Assembly (NCBI RefSeq): GCF_016892705.1
Contig: NZ_JAFEMB010000001.1
Coordinates: 992,001-1,056,000 of the forward strand
DNA length: 64,000 bases
From: Microvirga pudoricolor
GTDB taxonomy: Bacteria; Pseudomonadota; Alphaproteobacteria; Rhizobiales; Beijerinckiaceae
Direction: 5' to 3'
The notes beneath the pieces were generated by a model. The model did no database searches. It was not told where the DNA came from and saw only the letters and a program-made list of their open reading frames with translations. The position numbers and the translations under genes are program-made. Shown piece by piece: positions 9,942-19,003 of this stretch; the first letter of the stretch is position 1; every line of letters begins with the position of its first letter.

Positions 9942-11755
9942 CCCGGCGAGCACACCAGATGCCCTTCGGGGCGGAGGTCACGGAGGCGGGCACCCGCTTC
10001 GCGCTCTGGGCGCCCACGGCCCGCTCGGTCGCCCTCGTTCTGGACGGCGCGGAGACGCCCATGGAAGCGCAGGACGGCGGGTGGTACCGCACCACGGTGG
10101 CGAACGCGGGCGCGGGCCGGCGCTACGCCTTCCGCATCGACGGCAGCCTGACCGTGCCCGATCCGGCCTCCCGCTTCCAGCCCGACGACGTGCACAAGGA
10201 GAGCGTGATCGTCGATCCCGCTTCCTTCGAGTGGACGGACGGCGACTGGAGGGGCCGCCCCTGGGAAGAGGCGGTGATCTATGAGCTTCATGTGGGCACC
10301 GTCACGCCCGAGGGGACCTATGCGGGCCTGATGAACAGGCTCGAAGACCTGAAAGCGGTGGGCATCACGGCCATCGAGCTGATGCCGCTCGCGGACTTTG
10401 CCGGATCGCGCAACTGGGGCTACGACGGAGTCCTGCACTTCGCACCCGACGCCGCCTACGGCACGCCAGACGACCTGAAGCGCCTGATCGACCGCGCCCA
10501 TGCGCTGGGCCTCATGGTCTTCATCGACGTGGTCTACAACCATTTCGGCCCGACCGGAAACTACCTGCACGCCTATGCGAAATCGTTCTTCACCGAGCGT
10601 CACCAGACGCCCTGGGGCGCGGGCATCAACTTCGACGGCAAGGATGCCCGTCCGGTACGGGATTTCTTCATCCACAACGCCCTCTACTGGCTGAAGGAGT
10701 TTCACGCCGACGGACTGCGCTTCGACGCCGTCCATGCGATCCTGGACGACAGCGAGAACAACATCATCGCCGAGATCGCCGCCCATGCCCGCAGGATGCT
10801 GCCTGACCGCGAGGTGCACCTGATCCTGGAAAACGACGCCAACCAGGCCCGCTGGCTGCCCCGCGACGACGACGGGCGCCCCGGCCTGCACACGGCGCAG
10901 TGGAACGACGACCTGCATCATTGCTGGCACACCCTGCTGACCGGCGAAGCGGACGGTTATTACGTCGACTATGCCGTGAAGCCGGTCGAGAAACTCGGTC
11001 GCGCCCTGGCGGAGGGGTTCGTCTATCAGGGCGATCCGTCCGAGCATCGCGGGGGCGAGACCCGGGGCGAACCCTCCGGGCATCTTCCGCCCACCGCCTT
11101 CGTGGCCTTCGTGCAGAACCACGACCAGATCGGCAACCGGGCGTTCGGCGAGCGCCTGTCGGATCTCGTGACGCCGGAGCGGCTGGACCTCGCCCGCGCG
11201 GGCCTTCTGCTGTCCCCGCAGATCCCCATGCTCTACATGGGCGAGGAGTGGAGCGCGTCGGCGCCTTTCCTGTACTTCGTCGACTTTGCGGACGACGAGG
11301 CGCTGTCGAAGGCCGTGCGGGAGGGGCGGGCGCGGGAGTTCGGCCAGTTCAAGTCGTTTTCCGAGCGGGCGGACGAGAGGCCCATCCCGGATCCGACCGT
11401 GGAGGACACCTTCACGGCCTCGCGCCTGGATTGGGACGAGATCGCGCGCTCGCCTCACCGGGAGGTGCTGGCCGACACCAAGCGCCTGCTGGCGTTGCGC
11501 CGCACCCATGTGGTGCCCCTGATCGGCACCGCGTTCCGCGGCGGCTCCCATGCCGAGATCGAGCGGGACGTGCTCTCCGTCCTGTGGAAGTTCTCGGGCG
11601 GCACGCTACGGTTCGCGGCGAATTTCAGCGATGTCCCCGTGAGCCTCGAGGTGCCGGAGGGCGAGATCATCTGGATCAGCCGGACGGCCGCCGCCGACGG
11701 CCGGACGGTCGACCTCGCCCCCTGGACAGGTTTCTTCGAGAAAGTCACCGGCTGA
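9938..11755 (+). CDS. treZ: Malto-oligosyltrehalose trehalohydrolase TreZ
   Basis: TreZ releases trehalose from maltooligosyltrehalose made by TreY. The 605-aa protein has an N-terminal CBM48-like domain (about 1-95), with the typical opening RRAHQMPFGAEV, then a GH13 barrel with D263 in LRFDAVHAI, E298 in LILEND and D396 in QNHDQIGNR. The latter motif, with GYDGVLHFAPDAAYG, is diagnostic for trehalohydrolases. The start ATG overlaps the glgX stop by 4 bp, and the stop shares one base with the start of the next gene (TGATG), so the three are translationally coupled. Confidence 0.96.
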   Translation: MTRRAHQMPFGAEVTEAGTRFALWAPTARSVALVLDGAETPMEAQDGGWYRTTVANAGAGRRYAFRIDGSLTVPDPASRFQPDDVHKESVIVDPASFEWTDGDWRGRPWEEAVIYELHVGTVTPEGTYAGLMNRLEDLKAVGITAIELMPLADFAGSRNWGYDGVLHFAPDAAYGTPDDLKRLIDRAHALGLMVFIDVVYNHFGPTGNYLHAYAKSFFTERHQTPWGAGINFDGKDARPVRDFFIHNALYWLKEFHADGLRFDAVHAILDDSENNIIAEIAAHARRMLPDREVHLILENDANQARWLPRDDDGRPGLHTAQWNDDLHHCWHTLLTGEADGYYVDYAVKPVEKLGRALAEGFVYQGDPSEHRGGETRGEPSGHLPPTAFVAFVQNHDQIGNRAFGERLSDLVTPERLDLARAGLLLSPQIPMLYMGEEWSASAPFLYFVDFADDEALSKAVREGRAREFGQFKSFSERADERPIPDPTVEDTFTASRLDWDEIARSPHREVLADTKRLLALRRTHVVPLIGTAFRGGSHAEIERDVLSVLWKFSGGTLRFAANFSDVPVSLEVPEGEIIWISRTAAADGRTVDLAPWTGFFEKVTG

Positions 11756-14700
11756 TGGCCCGACAGGATTCTCCGATCGACCGGATCGCCGCCCTCGCCG
11801 GGATCGCTCCATCCTACGTGGACCTCGACGGGGTGACGATCCCGACGCCGTCCGAGACCAAGATCGCCATCCTGGAAGGCTTGGGTCTCGGGGTGTCGAG
11901 CCCCGGCGAGGCCAAGGCGACCCTGGAGCGGCTGGAGCAGCTCAGGACAGGCCCGCTGCCCCGGATCGTCGTGGTCGAGGCGGATGCGCCCATGGCCGTT
12001 TCGCTCAAGGGGCGCAACACCGGGGTGGCTTGGCGGCTGACCCGGGAAGACGGGACGAGCCTCGAGGGGCGCGCGAAGGGCCGCACGATCCAATTGCCTG
12101 CCTTGCCCATGGGCTATCACGGCCTGAGCGTCGAGACCGGCGACCGGCGCCACGACGCCACCGTGATCGCGGCGCCACTGCGCTGCTGGGAACCGGAGGC
12201 ATTCGCTGCCGGCGCGCGGCTTTGGGGCGCGTCGGCGCAGGTCTATTCCCTCAACTCGCGGCACAATCTCGGCATCGGCGATTTTTCGGACGTCGCCACG
12301 GCGGCGGAGGGCGTGGGGCGCTGCGGCGGCTCCTTCCTCGGCCTGAGCCCGGTCCATGCGCTTTTCGCGGCGGATCGAAGCAAGATCTCCCCCTACTCGC
12401 CGTCCTCGCGCCTGTTCGTCGACCCGATCTTCATCGACCCGATGGCGGTGGACGGCTTCGCGGGCAGCGAGGCGCAGGCTGCGTTCGACGCGCCGGACAT
12501 GCAGGACCGCCTCGCCGCGCTGAAAGCCGGATCGCTGGTGAACCATCGCGGCGTCTGGGACCTCAAGCGCCCGCTGCTCGACGCGCTCTGGAGGAACTTT
12601 CGCGACCGGGGCGAGGACGAGGCCTTCGCGGCCTTTCGCCGGGACGGTGGCCAAGCCCTCGAGGCCCATGCCACGTTCGAGGCCCTCTCGGAGCATTTCA
12701 CGGCCCAGGGACGCCATTGGTCCGGCGAATGGCCCGAGGCGTTCCGGGACGTGCACTCGGCGGACGTGCGGGCCTTTCAGGCGGAAAACGGCGAGCGCGT
12801 CGCCTTCCATGCCTGGCTCCAATGGCTGGCGGACCGCCAGCTCGCCGCCGCGAACCAGCGCGCCCGCGCCACGGGCATGAGCCTCGGGCTCTACCGCGAC
12901 CTCGCGGTCGGGTCCGATGCGGGCGGCTCGGAGGTGTGGTCCCATCCCGAGCGCTTCGCTCCACGCTTGGCCGTCGGCGCGCCGCCCGATCCGTTGGGGC
13001 CGCAAGGCCAGAACTGGGGCCTACCGCCCTTCAACCCCCTCACCCTGGAGGAGCAGGGGCTGGCCGCCTTCCGGGCGCTCGTCTCGTCGAACATGCGCCA
13101 TGCGGGCGCGATCCGCATCGACCATGCCTTCCAGCTCGAACGCCTCTTCCTGATCCCGGGCGGCATGGCGTCCTCGCAGGGGGCCTACCTGTCCTACCCG
13201 TTCGAGGCGATGCTGGCGGTGCTGCGGCTCGAGAGCCACCGGGCGGGATGTCTCGTGATCGCCGAGGACCTCGGCACCGGACCCGAGGGATTCTCCGACG
13301 CCATCATGGGTTCGGGCATCCTCAGCTACCGCGTCCTGCCCTTCGAGCGCCGGGACGATGGCGGCTTCCGGCCGCCCGAGGCTTATCCCCGTTCGGCGCT
13401 CGCGGTGACCAGCACCCATGACCTTCCCACCTTCAAGGGCTGGTGGCGGGGCCTCGACGTGGACCTGCGCCAGACCCTCGGGATCTTCGATCCCGCCAAG
13501 GCGGAACATGAGCGCACCGCGCGCCGCCACGAGATCGAACGCTTCTGCGAGGCTCTGGCGGAACAGAACCTCTTGCCGGATGCACGCCCTCCCATGGAGC
13601 CGCCTCTCCCGGCGGCCCTCGCCTATCTGGCCCGCACGCCCTCCTGTCTGGTCGGCCTGCAATTGGAGGATGCCGCCGGCGAGCTCAATCAGGCCAACAT
13701 CCCAGGGCTCGACGGAGGCCATCCCAACTGGCAGCGGCGGCTCTCCACGGACGTCGCCGATCTCGTGGCGCCCGGCGGACCGCTGGCCCGGCTCGCCAGC
13801 GTGATGACCCGCGAGGGGCGGGACGCGGAGGGCGCCGCGAGCCCGCTCGCGGCGCCTCCTCCGCGGGCCACCTACCGGCTGCAGTTTCACAAGGAGTTCA
13901 CCTTCGACGCCGCGAACCGCATCCTTCCCTATTTGGCGGAACTGGGCGTCAGCCACGTCTACGCCTCCCCGATCCAAACGGCCCGGGCCGGGTCGACGCA
14001 CGGCTACGACGTCATCGACCACGGGAGCATCAACCCGGAACTCGGCGGCGAGGAGGCCTTCCGGCGGTTCAGCGATGCGCTTCAAGCCAACGGCCTCGGC
14101 CTGGTGCTCGACATCGTGCCGAACCACATGGGCGTCGGCGCGGCCGATAACCGCTGGTGGCTCTCGACCATCGAATGGGGCCCTCTCTCGCCGGTCGCAA
14201 ACGCCTTCGACATCGACCGGGAACGCATCGGGGCCGACGGCAAGCTCATCCTTCCCTTCCTGGGCAGCCGCTACGGCGAAGCGCTCGAGAGGGGTGAGCT
14301 GAAACTCGCCTTCGAGGCCGACGAGGGCGGTTTCAGCATCTGGCATTGGGAGCACCGCTTTCCGGCCTGCCCCCTCACCTATCCGGCGATCCTCGAGATC
14401 GTCCTGAGCCACCTTCCCGCCAAGGCGTCCCAGGAGCGCAGCGCCGTGCAGGACATGGCCGACCGCCTGCGGGCGATGGCCGAGGATCCCCAGGGACACT
14501 TCTCCGTGGTGGAGGACGCCGAGGCTCTCAAGCGCGGGTTGGCGGAACTGGCGCGCGGATCGTCCGCCCTTCGCAAGGCCATCGAGGCCGCCGTCTCGTT
14601 CATCAACGGATCGCCGGGCCAGAACGGCTCGTTCGCGGCCCTGCATCGCCTGCTGGAGGCTCAATCCTACCGGCTCGCACACTGGCGCGTGGCCTCCAGC

Positions 14701-16587
14701 GACATCAACTATCGCCGCTTCTTCGACATCAACACCTTGGGGGGCCTGCGGGTCGAAGACGAGGACATCTTCGCACGGAGCCATGCGTTGATCTTCCGGT
14801 TGGTCCGCGAGGGCCGGATCCAGGGCCTGCGCATCGACCATATCGATGGGCTGGCCGATCCGGAGGGCTATGCGAAAGCCCTGCAGAAGGCTGTCGGGCC
14901 CGGCTTCTACATCGTGGTCGAGAAAATCCTGGAGCGCGAGGAACGCCTTCGGCCCTGGCCCATCGCGGGCACGAGCGGATACGACGCCCTGAACTGGCTC
15001 GACGGGATCTTCGTGGACACCGAAGCCCGCGCCCGGTTCGAAGCGATCTATCGCGCCGCCACGGGCCTGGAAGGCTCCTACGAGGCGCTCCTGCAGGAGG
15101 CGAAGTCCGAGATCCTGCAAAAGAGCTTCGTCAGCGAACTCGGCGTGCTGGTCTCGGACCTCAAGCGTCTCGCCGACCGGGATCTGACGAACCGGGACAT
15201 CACCACGGCGGCGCTCCATCAGGCGCTCTCCGACATCATCACGGGGTTTCCGGTCTACCGGAGCTATATCGAGGGCGAGCCGGCCCCGGAGGACCGCCGG
15301 CTGATCGGCGAGACGGTGGAGGCCGCCAAGGCCGCGACCGCCCTGCCCGACGGCAGCACGCACGATTTCATCGCCGAGCGGCTCCTCGACGGCGCAAGCG
15401 ACGGCCTGTCACGCCAGTTCCGCCGCCGCTTCCAGCAGCTCACCGGCCCGATCATGGCCAAGAGCCTGGAGGACACGCTCTTCTACCGCTACGTCAGGCT
15501 TCTGTCCCTGAACGAGGTCGGCGGCGCGCCCGACCATTTCGGCGTCACGCCGGACGCATTCCACTGCTCCAACCGGGACCGGGTCGAGGCCTGGCCCCAC
15601 GCCATGGTGGCGACCGCCACCCATGACACCAAGCGCGGCGAGGACGCCCGGTCCCGCCTGAGCGCCCTGTCGGAGATTCCCGAGGTCTGGGAGGATGCGC
15701 TCCAGCGCTGGGAGGCCCTTGTGGCGCCGCTCCTGCTGGACGGAGAGCAGCCGGACCGCAACGACCGCTACATGATGTTCCAGGCGATCCTCGGAGCCTG
15801 GCCGGCCGAACTCATGAGGGATCGGATGAGCGGCGCGGCGCTCTCATCCTTCCGGGAGCGGATGGAGGCCTATCTCGCCAAGGCCTTGCGTGAATCCAAG
15901 CGCCACACGAGCTGGCTCCGCACCAACGACGCCTATGAGGAGGCGTCCCTCGGCCTGCTCCAGACGCTTCTCGGCGGCAAGAGCTCGTTCCTCAAGGAAT
16001 TCCGGCCGCTCGCCCAGCGGCTGACCCAGGCGGGCGCGCTGGCGAGCCTGTCCCGCACGATCCTGAAATGCACGGTGCCGGGCGTGCCGGACATCTACCA
16101 GGGAACGGAATTCTGGGACTATTCCCTGGTCGACCCGGACAACAGGCGGCCCGTGGACTACAAGGCCCGGATGGTGGCGATCTCCGCCACCGCGCCGATC
16201 GAGAAGCTCCTTGAGGAATGGCCTGACGGCCGGATCAAGCAGCGCGTTCTGTCCCGTCTCCTGGCAGACCGGGCGGCGGCGCCGGATCTCTATGCTCGTG
16301 GTGGGTATGTCCCGCTTGCCGCCTCGGGATCCTTTGGGGACCGCATCGTGGCATTCGAGCGCGTTTGGCGGGGCGAGCGCCTCGTCGTCGCCGTGCCGCG
16401 CCTGACGCAAGCGCTCGCGGCGGACGGGTCGCTCCCGGTCGGGCCCGCATGGGCCCAGACCCGGCTCCCCGTGCGCGGGGGAGCGTGGCGCGAGGTTCTG
16501 ACGGGGCGGGAGATCGACGGCCCGCCGGACGGCCTCGATGTCGCGAGCCTGTTCGCCACCGTGCCGTTCGCCGTATTGCGCGGTTGA
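11755..16587 (+). CDS. Fusion of 4-alpha-glucanotransferase (MalQ) and maltooligosyltrehalose synthase (TreY)
   Basis: A 1610-aa two-enzyme protein. Residues 1-690 are a MalQ-type GH77 amylomaltase with D456 (IRIDHAF), E504 (IAEDLG) and D556 (STHDLPT). After a short Ala/Pro-rich linker (about 690-703), residues 704-1610 form a complete TreY: it begins RATYRLQFHKEF and has D1028 (LRIDHIDG), E1056 (VVEKIL) and D1291 (ATHDTKRGED). TreY rearranges the reducing end of maltodextrins into maltooligosyltrehalose; MalQ disproportionates short dextrins so that they reach a usable length. The ATG at 11755 overlaps the treZ stop. The open frame continues upstream to 10900 but there it is only a shadow of treZ. 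Such fusions occur in some Hyphomicrobiales. Confidence 0.95.
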   Translation: MARQDSPIDRIAALAGIAPSYVDLDGVTIPTPSETKIAILEGLGLGVSSPGEAKATLERLEQLRTGPLPRIVVVEADAPMAVSLKGRNTGVAWRLTREDGTSLEGRAKGRTIQLPALPMGYHGLSVETGDRRHDATVIAAPLRCWEPEAFAAGARLWGASAQVYSLNSRHNLGIGDFSDVATAAEGVGRCGGSFLGLSPVHALFAADRSKISPYSPSSRLFVDPIFIDPMAVDGFAGSEAQAAFDAPDMQDRLAALKAGSLVNHRGVWDLKRPLLDALWRNFRDRGEDEAFAAFRRDGGQALEAHATFEALSEHFTAQGRHWSGEWPEAFRDVHSADVRAFQAENGERVAFHAWLQWLADRQLAAANQRARATGMSLGLYRDLAVGSDAGGSEVWSHPERFAPRLAVGAPPDPLGPQGQNWGLPPFNPLTLEEQGLAAFRALVSSNMRHAGAIRIDHAFQLERLFLIPGGMASSQGAYLSYPFEAMLAVLRLESHRAGCLVIAEDLGTGPEGFSDAIMGSGILSYRVLPFERRDDGGFRPPEAYPRSALAVTSTHDLPTFKGWWRGLDVDLRQTLGIFDPAKAEHERTARRHEIERFCEALAEQNLLPDARPPMEPPLPAALAYLARTPSCLVGLQLEDAAGELNQANIPGLDGGHPNWQRRLSTDVADLVAPGGPLARLASVMTREGRDAEGAASPLAAPPPRATYRLQFHKEFTFDAANRILPYLAELGVSHVYASPIQTARAGSTHGYDVIDHGSINPELGGEEAFRRFSDALQANGLGLVLDIVPNHMGVGAADNRWWLSTIEWGPLSPVANAFDIDRERIGADGKLILPFLGSRYGEALERGELKLAFEADEGGFSIWHWEHRFPACPLTYPAILEIVLSHLPAKASQERSAVQDMADRLRAMAEDPQGHFSVVEDAEALKRGLAELARGSSALRKAIEAAVSFINGSPGQNGSFAALHRLLEAQSYRLAHWRVASSDINYRRFFDINTLGGLRVEDEDIFARSHALIFRLVREGRIQGLRIDHIDGLADPEGYAKALQKAVGPGFYIVVEKILEREERLRPWPIAGTSGYDALNWLDGIFVDTEARARFEAIYRAATGLEGSYEALLQEAKSEILQKSFVSELGVLVSDLKRLADRDLTNRDITTAALHQALSDIITGFPVYRSYIEGEPAPEDRRLIGETVEAAKAATALPDGSTHDFIAERLLDGASDGLSRQFRRRFQQLTGPIMAKSLEDTLFYRYVRLLSLNEVGGAPDHFGVTPDAFHCSNRDRVEAWPHAMVATATHDTKRGEDARSRLSALSEIPEVWEDALQRWEALVAPLLLDGEQPDRNDRYMMFQAILGAWPAELMRDRMSGAALSSFRERMEAYLAKALRESKRHTSWLRTNDAYEEASLGLLQTLLGGKSSFLKEFRPLAQRLTQAGALASLSRTILKCTVPGVPDIYQGTEFWDYSLVDPDNRRPVDYKARMVAISATAPIEKLLEEWPDGRIKQRVLSRLLADRAAAPDLYARGGYVPLAASGSFGDRIVAFERVWRGERLVVAVPRLTQALAADGSLPVGPAWAQTRLPVRGGAWREVLTGREIDGPPDGLDVASLFATVPFAVLRG

Positions 16588-16590
16588 GCC

Positions 16591-16618
16591 CCCGGCCGGG
16601 TATCCCTCTTCGGCCGGG
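16591..16618 (+). terminator. Hairpin between malQ::treY and glgB
   Basis: CCCGGCCG (16591-16598) pairs exactly with CGGCCGGG (16611-16618) over a 12-nt loop, 4 bp after the fusion-gene stop. No T-tract follows. It may separate the trehalose genes from glgB or act as a 3' stabiliser. Confidence 0.5.
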
Positions 16619-16675
16619 ATGCTCTAGATTAGGGGTCTGGACCGTTACCTCTCGACACGCGCTGCAAGGACAGGG

Positions 16676-18952
16676 ATGACCACGGAAATCAAGATCGCCG
16701 CCAGGAACGCCGTCGATCGCAACCGTTCCGATGACCGAAAATCGGGTCATGTCCAATCGGGCCATGTCCAGCCCGAGGCCATCCATGCGATCGTCAACGC
16801 CAGTCACCGGGACCCGTTCTCGGTTCTCGGGCCTCATCCGGTGGGTCAGGGGCGCTGGGAAATTCGCGTCATGGTGCCGGGCGCGGAGGCCATCGACCTC
16901 GTGGCGCCGGACGGGTCGGCCGTGCTTCTGTCCATGGACCGGCGCCATCAGGCCGGCTTCTTCACCGCCACGGTCGAGTCCGAGGATCGGCCCTGGTACC
17001 GCCTTCACGTGCTCACGCCCCACGGCTGGGAGCTGCGCTACGATCCCTATGCCTACCTTCCCATCCTGACCAATCCCGAACTGACCCACATCCGCGATGT
17101 GGGCAGCGACGCGCATTACCGCATCCTGGGCGCCCATCGCCGGGTGCTGGGCGGCATCGAGGGCTTTCTGTTCGCCGTCTGGGCCCCGAACGCCCGGCAG
17201 GTGAGCATCATCGGGGAGTTCAACGACTGGGACGGGCGCGCCCATCCCATGCGGCTGCGCCACGACGGCGGCATCTGGGAGCTTTTCATCCCCGAGCTCC
17301 TGCCGCAATCCCGCTACAAGTTCGAGATCAGGGGCTCGAACGGGCATCTGCTGCCGCCGCGGGCCGATCCGGTCGCGTTCGCGGCCGAGCGCCCGCCCGC
17401 GACCGCGTCCGTGGCCACCGGCCTGCCGGAACTGACCTGGAGCGATGGCGCCTGGATGGAGAGCCGCAACAAGGCCGAGGCCCGCAAGTCGCCCATGTCC
17501 ATCTACGAGTGCCATCTCGGTTCCTGGGCGCGGGTTCCGGAGGAAGGCGACCGCTTCCTCACCTATCGTGAATTGGCGGCCCGGCTGATCCCCTACGTCA
17601 AGGACCTGGGCTTCACCCATATCGAGCTCCTGCCCATCACCGAATTTCCGTTCGACGGATCCTGGGGCTACCAGCCCGTCTCGCTGTTCGCGCCCACGAG
17701 CCGCTTCGGTTCGGCGGAGGACTTCGCCTTCTTCGTGGAGGCCGCGCACGAGGCCGGAATCGGCATCATCCTCGACTGGGTGCCGGGCCATTTCCCCAAC
17801 GACCCGCATGGGCTCGGGCATTTCGACGGCACGCATCTCTACGAGCACGCGGATCCCCGCCAGGGCTTTCACCAGGACTGGGGCACCTACATCTACAATT
17901 ACGGGCGCCAGGAGGTAGCGGCCTTCCTGGTCTCGAACGCCCGCTTCTGGCTCGAGCATTATCACCTCGACGGATTGCGGGTCGATGCGGTCGCGTCGAT
18001 GCTCTACCTCGACTATTCCCGCAATCCGGGCGAGTGGGTGCCCAACCGCTACGGCGGCAACGAGAACCTCGAGGCCATCGATTTCATGCGCCGCATGAAC
18101 GAGGCCGCCTACGCGCACGCGCCCGGCGTCGTCACCATCGCGGAGGAGTCGACGGCATGGCCGGGGGTGTCGCACCCCACCTACACGGGAGGCCTGGGCT
18201 TCGGCTTCAAGTGGAACATGGGGTGGATGCACGACACCTTGCGCTACATCGGCAAGGATCCGATCCATCGCCGCTTTCACCACAGCGACCTGACCTTCGG
18301 GCTTCTCTACGCCTTCACGGAAAACTTCGTCCTGCCGTTGAGCCATGACGAGGTGGTGCACGGGAAGGGCTCGCTTCTGAGCCGGATGCCAGGGGATCGG
18401 TGGCAGAAATTCGCCAACCTGCGCGCCTATTTCGGCTTCATGTGGGGCCATCCCGGCAAGAAGCTCCTGTTCATGGGCGGAGAGTTCGCGCAGGAGCGGG
18501 AGTGGAACCACGATGCGAGCCTCGACTGGCATCTGTTGGACGACCCCCTCCACGCGGGAATGCGGAACCTGATCCGCGACCTCAACGGGTTCTACAAGCG
18601 CACGCCGGCCCTCTACGAGCGCGATACCGAGGCGACCGGATTCCAATGGCTCCTGTCGGACGACAGCCAGAACAGCGTGATCGCCTGGATGCGGCGCGGC
18701 GATACCGACGGCCAGATCGTGGTCGTGGTGTCGAACTTCACGCCGGTCCCGCGCGACGAGTACCGGATCGGCGTGCCCCTTCCGGGCTTCTATGTGGAGG
18801 CCGTCAACACGGATGCGGAATCCTATGGCGGGACGAATACCGGCAACATGGGCGGCAAGGACGCCGAGGCGATCCCGAGCCATGGCCAGCCTTATTCGCT
18901 GCCGTTGACCCTGCCGCCCCTGGGAACGGTGTTCCTGGTGCTGAACAGATAG
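16676..18952 (+). CDS. glgB: 1,4-alpha-glucan branching enzyme GlgB
   Basis: GlgB introduces alpha-1,6 branches into glycogen. The 758-aa length is normal for the long bacterial form, with an N1 domain (about 30-125), CBM48 (about 140-235), a GH13 barrel and a C-terminal all-beta domain. Catalytic residues are D437 (LRVDAVASM), E490 (TIAEEST) and D558 ([10 protein letters not shown]). Near the N-terminus residues SGHVQ occur twice, from a 15-bp tandem duplication at 16740-16769. It starts 88 bp after malQ::treY, past a hairpin, and converges on glgA, its partner in synthesis. Confidence 0.97.
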   Translation: MTTEIKIAARNAVDRNRSDDRKSGHVQSGHVQPEAIHAIVNASHRDPFSVLGPHPVGQGRWEIRVMVPGAEAIDLVAPDGSAVLLSMDRRHQAGFFTATVESEDRPWYRLHVLTPHGWELRYDPYAYLPILTNPELTHIRDVGSDAHYRILGAHRRVLGGIEGFLFAVWAPNARQVSIIGEFNDWDGRAHPMRLRHDGGIWELFIPELLPQSRYKFEIRGSNGHLLPPRADPVAFAAERPPATASVATGLPELTWSDGAWMESRNKAEARKSPMSIYECHLGSWARVPEEGDRFLTYRELAARLIPYVKDLGFTHIELLPITEFPFDGSWGYQPVSLFAPTSRFGSAEDFAFFVEAAHEAGIGIILDWVPGHFPNDPHGLGHFDGTHLYEHADPRQGFHQDWGTYIYNYGRQEVAAFLVSNARFWLEHYHLDGLRVDAVASMLYLDYSRNPGEWVPNRYGGNENLEAIDFMRRMNEAAYAHAPGVVTIAEESTAWPGVSHPTYTGGLGFGFKWNMGWMHDTLRYIGKDPIHRRFHHSDLTFGLLYAFTENFVLPLSHDEVVHGKGSLLSRMPGDRWQKFANLRAYFGFMWGHPGKKLLFMGGEFAQEREWNHDASLDWHLLDDPLHAGMRNLIRDLNGFYKRTPALYERDTEATGFQWLLSDDSQNSVIAWMRRGDTDGQIVVVVSNFTPVPRDEYRIGVPLPGFYVEAVNTDAESYGGTNTGNMGGKDAEAIPSHGQPYSLPLTLPPLGTVFLVLNR
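16740..16769 (+). repeat. 15-bp tandem duplication in glgB
   Basis: Two adjacent 15-bp copies differ only at one position (T at 16747, C at 16762) and encode SGHVQ twice in the variable N-terminal tail of GlgB. It stays in frame. Confidence 0.75.
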
Positions 18953-18965
18953 GAAATCCGCCGCC

Positions 18966-19003
18966 GGCAGGCGGTGGACCCGGGCGTCAGGCCACCGCCT
19001 GCC
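18966..19003. terminator. Bidirectional hairpin between convergent glgB and glgA
   Basis: GGCAGGCGGTGG (18966-18977) and CCACCGCCTGCC (18992-19003) form an exact 12-bp stem over a 14-nt loop. One arm lies within the last codons of glgA (WQAVA) and the glgA stop at 18987-18989 sits in the loop, so the coding end doubles as terminator. There is no strong T-run on either strand. The position between two convergent genes 34 bp apart fits a shared terminator. Confidence 0.7.

Noticed and set aside
10900..11754. Upstream extension of the MalQ-TreY frame to 1895 codons
   Set aside because: The added part lies over treZ in another frame and is Arg/Gly-rich shadow; the MalQ domain begins normally at the ATG at 11755, which overlaps the treZ stop.
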